Made by a program: the position numbers and the translations under genes. Of a stretch of 10,689 nt of DNA, positions 1 to 4,674 are shown piece by piece. The stretch's first letter is position 1, and each line of letters starts with the position of its first letter. The stretch spans positions 1-10,689 of the forward strand of contig JAJFML010000010.1 in assembly GCA_021772195.1 (NCBI GenBank), in the 5' to 3' direction. The DNA is from Chlamydiota bacterium. GTDB taxonomy: Bacteria > Chlamydiota > Chlamydiia > Chlamydiales > SM23-39. The notes under the pieces are model-generated. The model was not told the origin of the DNA and did no database searches. It was given only the letters and a program-made list of their open reading frames with translations.

Positions 1-1
1 T

Positions 2-373
2 TGGGATGCGATCTACGGCTACCTCGCTTTAGAAAGCAATGCAGATACTGTCATAGGAACGACTTGGTATGATCAAAAAGAGACGGCAGGGCTCGGTGCA
101 AATATTGCCCTTCCTTCCTTTCAAAAGCAGTTTTTTGGAAAAGTCATCTTTCAAGAGTCTCCTGGCGGATCTACCGATTTTCAGACCGCGCCAATTGGAA
201 TCAATGTGATAAAGGGAAAGGTATCTGAAGTGCTAGGATCCTCACCGAAAGCAAAAAGTTCTGTCGATGGAATAACAGGCGCAACCCTCACATCGCAAGG
301 AGTGACAAGCGCATATCATCAAACGCTTGCGCCCTACAGACCGTTCTTAATTAAGGCTAAAAGTAAGATCTAG
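2..373 (+). CDS. nqrC: Na+-translocating NADH:quinone reductase subunit C, 3' part (NqrC)
   Basis: The last 123 codons of NqrC; the 5' end lies outside the window. NqrC is an inner-membrane-anchored flavoprotein of the Na+-NQR complex, which oxidises NADH, reduces quinone and pumps sodium. The visible part is its soluble FMN domain. The signature is the ITGATLTS stretch, matching the family consensus [S/T]GA[T/S]x[T/S]. The threonine at codon 290-292 is the residue that carries FMN through a phosphoester bond in Vibrio cholerae NqrC. Upstream, ETAGLGAN matches the conserved E-T-x-G-L-G segment. The C-terminus (PFLIK followed by a few residues) aligns with the normal family end, so the gene is not truncated by its neighbour. 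It ends in TAG at 371-373 and runs 17 bases into the 3' end of the convergent phosphatase gene. nqrD, normally the next gene, begins about 1.5 kb further on. Confidence 0.95.
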   Translation, partial: WDAIYGYLALESNADTVIGTTWYDQKETAGLGANIALPSFQKQFFGKVIFQESPGGSTDFQTAPIGINVIKGKVSEVLGSSPKAKSSVDGITGATLTSQGVTSAYHQTLAPYRPFLIKAKSKI

Positions 374-1511
374 CGTAGCTAAACACCCCTAAAAGAAGGC
401 CCGCAAGACCGCCTACAAGTTGATCATTCTTAGCTTTTTCTTCCGCTCTACACTTTTTTTCAAAAGAATTTAGACCTACCATCTCTCTTTCTTTATGCTT
501 TCTGTCTATTAGCTTTTTTCCTACGGTGGATTGATGCCTGATTCCTTTGATCTGCTCTACTGCCTCTTCTGCACTCATACCTCGATGCTTGATCAAGTAT
601 GCTGCAATCAGCATAGCAGACCTGCCATGACCTGCTCTACAGTGAACATAAACGTTTTCACCTTTTTCCATTTTACCATGGATATAATTTGCAACATCAT
701 TCAGCTGCTCAACACTTGGGTAGGTATGATCATCAACTTGCAGCTTCTTATAATCCATTCCCACCTTTTGATAATCGGCATCAGAATACGGCACTGAAAT
801 AGACCAAGGCCTTCTTTCCCAAGGCTGGTTAACAGATACAACAGCTTTTACACCTTCTTTTCTGAGGTCTTCAATATCAGCAGTTACTCGGTTAGGCAAA
901 GCTCCTAAAAAGAGTCGGGATTTATTCTCCGTTTCAAAAATTGGATCGTAGTTATGGTGTTCATTCTGCTTCTTTTTTTGAATGCGTTCCACTATCGAAA
1001 AGTCCATGGAGATTTTGTCTTTAACACCATCCTTCGCCAAATAATATAGTAGTGTACCTCCAATCCCCAAAATCCTAGCACCAATTGCAGAAGCTAAAAC
1101 GATACCAGCAATAACAGCCCAGCCAAAAGGAGTAGAAACAAGAGCGCCCAAAATAATTGCAAGAGCAACGGTAGTGACAATCAATGCAACAGTACCTACT
1201 TTTGAAGCCACATATAATCGTGAATTTTTAAGCCCCTCCTCGAGTTTATTAAAGCCCTCTAAATCACCACTCTCTAGAAGTGCAACCCTACTCTCATCGA
1301 TAGCAGTCTCAAATTCAAAAAAACATTTAACACCTGTCCAAAACCACGCAAAGCTCCCCTTTTTATCACTTCTTACGTAGCTATCTGTAGGCTCTTTTGA
1401 GAAACGCTTTTGAGCAAGCTTTGAAAATGCTAAATTTTCAGAATCCAGCTTAGAGACCTCGTCTCTATTCCTTAGATCAACTAATCTTTCTTTATTTATC
1501 GAAATAGACAT
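357..1511 (-). CDS. Inc-like membrane protein with a PTPMT1-like dual-specificity phosphatase domain
   Basis: A 384-residue protein. Residues 1-100 are polar with no signal peptide. Residues about 104-158 form two closely spaced hydrophobic helices split by a short STPFG turn, the bilobed hairpin typical of chlamydial inclusion membrane (Inc) proteins. Residues about 195-345 are a cysteine-phosphatase domain: FLGALPNR near its start, DDHTYPS (general-acid Asp260 or 261), then VHCRAGHGRSA, an HCx5R loop with nucleophile Cys291 and Arg297. The LGALPxR start and the AAYLI and EEAVExIKxIR segments after the loop resemble PTPMT1, a phosphatidylglycerophosphate phosphatase, more than classical tyrosine phosphatases. 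Residues about 365-379 are a further Gly/Leu-rich hydrophobic stretch. The ATG at 1511 has only a weak upstream AAAG as a ribosome site. The gene lies antisense inside the nqr locus. Phosphatase activity is well supported by motif. The substrate (phosphoprotein or phospholipid) and location (inclusion membrane or bacterial membrane) are inference. Confidence 0.85.
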   Translation of the reverse strand: MSISINKERLVDLRNRDEVSKLDSENLAFSKLAQKRFSKEPTDSYVRSDKKGSFAWFWTGVKCFFEFETAIDESRVALLESGDLEGFNKLEEGLKNSRLYVASKVGTVALIVTTVALAIILGALVSTPFGWAVIAGIVLASAIGARILGIGGTLLYYLAKDGVKDKISMDFSIVERIQKKKQNEHHNYDPIFETENKSRLFLGALPNRVTADIEDLRKEGVKAVVSVNQPWERRPWSISVPYSDADYQKVGMDYKKLQVDDHTYPSVEQLNDVANYIHGKMEKGENVYVHCRAGHGRSAMLIAAYLIKHRGMSAEEAVEQIKGIRHQSTVGKKLIDRKHKEREMVGLNSFEKKCRAEEKAKNDQLVGGLAGLLLGVFSYARSYF

Positions 1512-1528
1512 AATAACACTTTATTTTA

Positions 1529-1548
1529 ATTATAATATTAGTATTATA
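1529..1548 (-). promoter_or_regulatory. Candidate -10 elements for the phosphatase gene
   Basis: Two perfect TATAAT hexamers read on the minus strand at 1543-1548 and 1529-1534, that is 32 and 18 bases upstream of the ATG. Neither has a good -35 hexamer at 16 to 18 bases, and the whole stretch is A/T-rich enough to give such words by chance. Chlamydial promoters often have poor -35 boxes, so this remains possible. Confidence 0.25.
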
Positions 1549-1829
1549 ACATAATAATTAAATTTATACTATATATAAATGTTCTTTAAATAAACTTACT
1601 TCTTGACAGCATGCTAAGGAGACGCTGAACAACTCATATATTTCATCTCTCCATAAAAATGGCCTCAAATTGATTTTTTGATCTACCTAACTGTCAAAAG
1701 TTTATGTGGCCTCCAAAATAGCAGTTAATCGGACCTTCTTTAAATTCGATATTGAAAGAACAAAAAACCTCTTTTATGGAGCTTCGAATAAGGTCTATTC
1801 AAATGCGGCGCAGTAGATCTTTTTCTTAG

Positions 1830-1859
1830 TTGAAGAACTATTACCATTTATTCTATAAA
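1830..1859 (+). promoter_or_regulatory. Candidate promoter for nqrDE
   Basis: TTGAAG (1830-1835) and TATAAA (1854-1859) are separated by 18 bases and resemble a sigma-70/sigma-66 promoter, with 4 of 6 and 5 of 6 consensus matches. Transcription would start near 1866, almost on the nqrD ATG at 1868, leaving hardly any leader. That fits the absence of a clear Shine-Dalgarno sequence before nqrD (only AAAGAA). A separate promoter is expected because an antisense gene divides nqrC from nqrD. The match is moderate. Confidence 0.35.
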
Positions 1860-1867
1860 GAAAATTT

Positions 1868-2509
1868 ATGAATGGAAAGAAGCCTCACCTAAAGACCTTT
1901 TTTTTAGATCCTCTCTGGAAAAACAACCAAATCCTGGTTGCAATCCTCGGAATTTGCTCTGCTTTAGCCGTAACAATCGAAGTCAAAGTTGCGCTCACAA
2001 TGGCGCTCTCTGTCTCCTTTGTCACTGCTTTTTCAAGTTTACTAGTCTCCCTCATCCGAAAAATCACCCCCGATAATGTACGGATGATTGCGCAATTAGC
2101 GATTATCTCGCTTTTTGTCATCATTGTGGACCAATTTCTAAAGGCCTATTTCTACCCCATGTCCAAAATTCTCTCTGTATTCGTGGGCCTAATCATCACC
2201 AACTGCCTCGTGATGGGAAGAGCTGAGAGTATGGCAAAAAATGTACCTCCTATTCCTGCCTTCTTAGACGGCTTATCTGCAGGCCTTGGCTATGGTTATG
2301 TGATTGTGGCTGTCGGCATCATTCGTGAGCTTTTTGGCTTTGGCACGCTGATGGGCTTCCGAGTTATTCCCGAAGCTGTTTATGCCTCATTTGCACACCC
2401 ATCTTGGTATGTCAATTTTGGCCTAATGCCACTAGCTCCTGCTGCCTTTTTTATTATTGGCGGCTTTATCTGCATCGCAAACTATATTAACGATAGGAAG
2501 GGCGCCTAA
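1868..2509 (+). CDS. nqrD: Na+-translocating NADH:quinone reductase subunit D (NqrD)
   Basis: A 213-residue polytopic inner-membrane subunit of Na+-NQR, close to the usual length of about 210. The family landmarks are present: [10 protein letters not shown] near the N-terminus, [12 protein letters not shown], VDQx[23 protein letters not shown] and the GLGYGY/RELFG segment. Cys30 and Cys113 correspond to the two NqrD cysteines that, with two from NqrE, bind the iron-sulfur centre buried in the membrane and relay electrons across it. The ATG at 1868 gives the normal N-terminus (MNGKK before the first helix), with only a weak AAAGAA upstream. It is followed directly by nqrE, whose ATG begins at the base after the TAA. 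In most bacteria nqrC precedes this gene directly; here a minus-strand phosphatase gene intervenes. Confidence 0.96.
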   Translation: MNGKKPHLKTFFLDPLWKNNQILVAILGICSALAVTIEVKVALTMALSVSFVTAFSSLLVSLIRKITPDNVRMIAQLAIISLFVIIVDQFLKAYFYPMSKILSVFVGLIITNCLVMGRAESMAKNVPPIPAFLDGLSAGLGYGYVIVAVGIIRELFGFGTLMGFRVIPEAVYASFAHPSWYVNFGLMPLAPAAFFIIGGFICIANYINDRKGA

Positions 2510-3199
2510 ATGTGGATGGGAACATATACCGTAATGAGTCTTCTTGGACTCTTTATCCAATCGACTTTGATCCAAAACATCTTACTCTTCTACTTTTTAG
2601 GAATGTGCTCCTATTTAGCATGCTCTAACCGCATTCAAACAGCTAATGGACTCGGCCTTGCAGTCACCTTTGTCCTCACCATTGCAGGCACGCTAAATTG
2701 GTTTGTTCACCAATATGTAACGGCGCCAGGCGCTCTTTCTTGGCTCTCTGTTATTGGAGTAAATGCTGCAGATATTGATCTAAGCTTTCTAGAACTTCTT
2801 ATCTATATCTCAGTCATCGCCGCCTTTGTCCAAGTCTTAGAGATTGTCATCGATAAGTTCTCACCTACCCTCTATGCCGCGCTCGGGGTCTATCTTCCCC
2901 TTATTACCGTCAACTGTGCCATATTAGGCGCTTCTCTCTTCGCAACGGTTAGGGAGTATGCCTTCATACCCAATCTTGTCTATATGTTGGGCACTGGCCT
3001 TGGCTGGTGGCTTGCGATCCTACTCATCGCATCGATCAGAGAAAAGCTAACCTATTCACACATCCCAAAATATCTACAAGGGATGGCCATCACATTTATT
3101 ATGACCGGATTAATGGCGCTGGCTTTCATGGCTTTTACAGGAATTAATCTCGAAAAGGATTCAGATAAAAATCTTTCTGAGTTAGTTGAAAACCTGTAA
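2510..3199 (+). CDS. nqrE: Na+-translocating NADH:quinone reductase subunit E (NqrE)
   Basis: A 229-residue polytopic membrane subunit that pairs with NqrD as an inverted-topology partner in the sodium pump. It shows FLGMCSYLA (Cys33) and LPLITVNCAILG (Cys136), the two cysteines matching the iron-sulfur ligands of NqrE. It also has the family stretches VQVLEIVIDKFSPTLYAALG, GTGLGWWLAI and IREKLTYSHIP. It is longer than the Vibrio protein (about 198) because of a loop near residues 70-90 and a charged C-terminal tail of about 17 residues; longer forms are also known in Chlamydia. The start is set by AGGAAGGG at 2495-2502, seven bases before the ATG, inside the end of nqrD, so the two are probably translationally coupled. 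After the stop there is a run of T with no obvious hairpin, so I do not call a terminator. Confidence 0.96.
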   Translation: MWMGTYTVMSLLGLFIQSTLIQNILLFYFLGMCSYLACSNRIQTANGLGLAVTFVLTIAGTLNWFVHQYVTAPGALSWLSVIGVNAADIDLSFLELLIYISVIAAFVQVLEIVIDKFSPTLYAALGVYLPLITVNCAILGASLFATVREYAFIPNLVYMLGTGLGWWLAILLIASIREKLTYSHIPKYLQGMAITFIMTGLMALAFMAFTGINLEKDSDKNLSELVENL

Positions 3200-3275
3200 T
3201 TTTTTTTTGAATTATACTCGCAGTTGAGCTAGACTTTTGGTAAAATTTTTTTTAATTACTGAAAGCACATCAATT

Positions 3276-3668
3276 ATGACTACCTCTTTATCTTCAGAGA
3301 GAAAAAGCACAGGCAACTGTGAATTTTCCATTATCTACGTTAAACCCAAACACAAACCCTCTCGAATATGTGCGATCTGTGATGGATCAAGATCTATCGA
3401 TAAATACTGGAGAGGAAAATTTGCCCACTCGGCATGTACTGAGCAAGTCAGCAATTCCGAAAAAATTCTATGGGCTAGGTTAGATAGAATGGCATATATC
3501 ACCCTTGGGGCAAAATATGCTATTCACAGTGAAGTTTTAAAGTATGCAAAAAAACATTTTGAGGGAATAAGTCTTTCCTATGTATTTGCTTACAAAAGAG
3601 AAAAAGAATTAAACGATCTATATACAAGAATAAACCTTACAAAAATTAGAAATAGAGTCGTTAAATAA
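3276..3668 (+). CDS. Small unrecognised protein with CxxC...HxxC putative zinc site
   Basis: A 130-residue protein I do not recognise. From the ATG at 3276 it contains Cys32-x2-Cys35 and His51-x2-Cys54, spaced like a small treble-clef or zinc-ribbon site. A lysine- and arginine-rich C-terminal half follows with a pI that must be basic, and it has no signal peptide or membrane segment. The frame can be extended to a TTG at 3237, but the ATG is preferred because the extension is a poly-T-derived stretch and there is no better ribosome site. The gene is clearly more A/T-rich than the nqr genes before it, especially in its last 130 bases. It lies 76 bases after nqrE and ends one base before the convergent gcvH stop. 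It could be a lineage-specific regulator, a secreted effector or a remnant. That it is a real gene is likely but not certain. Confidence 0.6.
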   Translation: MTTSLSSERKSTGNCEFSIIYVKPKHKPSRICAICDGSRSIDKYWRGKFAHSACTEQVSNSEKILWARLDRMAYITLGAKYAIHSEVLKYAKKHFEGISLSYVFAYKREKELNDLYTRINLTKIRNRVVK

Positions 3669-3669
3669 T

Positions 3670-4029
3670 TTATGTTGTTTGATTGGCGTAACCTGATGCA
3701 TCTAAAAGAGCCTCATATTCGCTCTCATCTGACATATCTATAGTAAAGAGCCAGCCACCCTCTTCTGCCTTTGCATTGATGAGAGAGGGATTTTCTTTCA
3801 ACTTCTCATTGACGCACAAAATCTTCCCAGAAACAGGCGTATAAATATCAGCTGCAGCTTTTGTAGATTCTAGAACACAAACTGCATCTCCTGCCTTTAT
3901 TTCATCTCCCACTTTTGGAAGTTCGATAAATACAATTTCGCCTAGCTCACTCTGTGCATGGTCAGTAATACCTACAACCGAGCCTCTTTCATCCTTACGA
4001 ACCCATTCATGTGATTCAGAAAATCGCAT
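3670..4029 (-). CDS. gcvH: Glycine cleavage system H protein / lipoyl carrier (GcvH)
   Basis: A 119-residue cytosolic lipoyl-carrier protein. The hallmark is ESTKAAADIY, with Lys57 the lipoylated residue. HEWVRKDERG, VGITDHAQSELGEIVFIELP and GGWLF are standard GcvH signatures. The frame can be extended upstream to an ATG at 4065, but the internal ATG at 4029 fits the family start and has AGGAG five bases ahead of it. GcvH normally shuttles the aminomethyl group among the P, T and L proteins of glycine cleavage. Chlamydia keeps gcvH, by recollection, without a full glycine cleavage system, so a role as lipoyl donor or relay is plausible. It is the last gene of the minus-strand run; the lplA/lipM-like gene at the head of the run is the likely modifying enzyme. 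None of the other glycine cleavage genes is visible in this window. Confidence 0.93.
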   Translation of the reverse strand: MRFSESHEWVRKDERGSVVGITDHAQSELGEIVFIELPKVGDEIKAGDAVCVLESTKAAADIYTPVSGKILCVNEKLKENPSLINAKAEEGGWLFTIDMSDESEYEALLDASGYANQTT

Positions 4030-4034
4030 ATCCT

Positions 4035-4039
4035 CTCCT
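4035..4039 (-). promoter_or_regulatory. Ribosome binding site that fixes the gcvH start
   Basis: AGGAG on the minus strand, five bases before the ATG at 4029, directly followed by a second AGGA. It overlaps the TAG stop of the upstream CBM9-like gene (4038-4040), consistent with coupled translation, and favours the short GcvH over a 12-residue N-terminal extension that would overlap that gene. Confidence 0.7.
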
Positions 4040-4670
4040 ATTTTTTTAAATTGAGCGTGCCCCATAACTGAGGGTTTGTCTCAGGTGCATATTCAAAAGA
4101 GGAGAAGGCAAAATTTTGTGCCTCTCCATCTGTCCTGTTGATGCGGTAATTAAAGCCTAGCCTAGAGAATTCATTTGGTCTAAAAGAGTGCATCGCATCA
4201 GTTGGAATTTCAATATCCATCACATAGGATTTTCGGTCAATATGAGTTGTTGCGTTTAGATCGGTAGGAAGCGCAAGAGTGTGCATGTCATCCGTTCGAA
4301 ATTTTGTCACCTCTTTTGCATAGATGCCGTCTATTTCATCGGGAAAAAAGACTAAATGGTGACAAAAGGCAGTCATAAATTTACGCGACTTGAGATCTCT
4401 CGTATCAATAAAGATTTCGACAGAGTCCCCTTTTCTAAATTCTCGATCTACTTTTTCAAAAGGTGTCTTAGCTTCAATGTGAAAAAGGATTTTCTCCTCA
4501 GTCCAAGCTGCATAGACATCCGCGAAGGACTCTTCGCTAAGATAGTTCTGAGTCTTAGGCAAGAGATACTCTTTTGTATAGAAAGTCGTTCTATTTTTCG
4601 GTAGGTGCAAAAAATCTGCCTCTACCGAAAAAAAGGGCAAAACAGAAAGAGAGGGCACATCTTCAAACAT
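4038..4670 (-). CDS. CBM9-like (DOMON-like) beta-sandwich domain protein
   Basis: A 210-residue protein that is essentially one domain. The features suggest a family-9-type carbohydrate-binding or DOMON-like beta-sandwich: FADVYAAWTEEKILFHIEA (about residues 49-67), then GDSVEIFIDTRD (81-92), LGFNYRINR (171-179), and the closing PQLWGTLNLK (200-209). This order of an early aromatic strand, a D-x-V-E-x-F-I-D-T-R-D strand and a terminal W-G-T-L strand is typical of these domains. I see no signal peptide and no attached catalytic domain, which is odd for a sugar-binding module and suggests a cytosolic or non-classically exported protein. It starts four bases after the stop of the PpiD-like gene and ends eight bases before gcvH, so it is in the same operon. 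It occupies the slot that holds a hypothetical gene next to gcvH in Chlamydia; homology was not tested. The domain call is moderate and the ligand is unknown. Confidence 0.7.
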   Translation of the reverse strand: MFEDVPSLSVLPFFSVEADFLHLPKNRTTFYTKEYLLPKTQNYLSEESFADVYAAWTEEKILFHIEAKTPFEKVDREFRKGDSVEIFIDTRDLKSRKFMTAFCHHLVFFPDEIDGIYAKEVTKFRTDDMHTLALPTDLNATTHIDRKSYVMDIEIPTDAMHSFRPNEFSRLGFNYRINRTDGEAQNFAFSSFEYAPETNPQLWGTLNLKK

Positions 4671-4674
4671 GATC

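Larger units (their letters stand above)
1512..1867. other. AT-rich gene-free gap between the phosphatase and nqrD
   Basis: This 356-base stretch separates two divergently transcribed genes. The first 90 bases are almost pure A/T and contain two TATAAT hexamers on the minus strand. The remainder is closer to normal composition and holds no open frame with a credible start. A seven-base word, TGGCCTC, occurs twice about 47 bases apart (1660 and 1707); I attach no function to it. I see no tRNA, no inverted terminal repeats and no recognisable transposase remnant. The likely job of the region is to hold the promoters of the two flanking genes. Confidence 0.6.

Noticed and set aside
531..797. Open frame of 88 codons on the plus strand inside the phosphatase gene
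   Set aside because: It lies entirely antisense to the well-supported phosphatase domain, is Cys/His/Leu-rich without family resemblance, and has no ribosome site.
1603..1631. TTGACA hexamer as the nqrD -35 box
   Set aside because: No acceptable -10 hexamer lies 16 to 18 bases downstream, and it is about 260 bases from nqrD.
1570..1690. Possible transposase or gene remnant on the minus strand in the gap before nqrD
   Set aside because: Only about 37 open codons without a start; no terminal repeats or recognisable transposase motif.
3200..3250. Terminator after nqrE
   Set aside because: There is a T-run but no stem-loop before it.
3237..3275. TTG start extending the small CxxC protein by 13 residues
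   Set aside because: The added residues derive from a T-rich tract and there is no ribosome site; the ATG at 3276 is simpler.
4030..4065. Upstream ATG extending GcvH by 12 residues
   Set aside because: It would overlap the CBM9-like gene, and the shorter start has AGGAG at the right distance and the normal family N-terminus.
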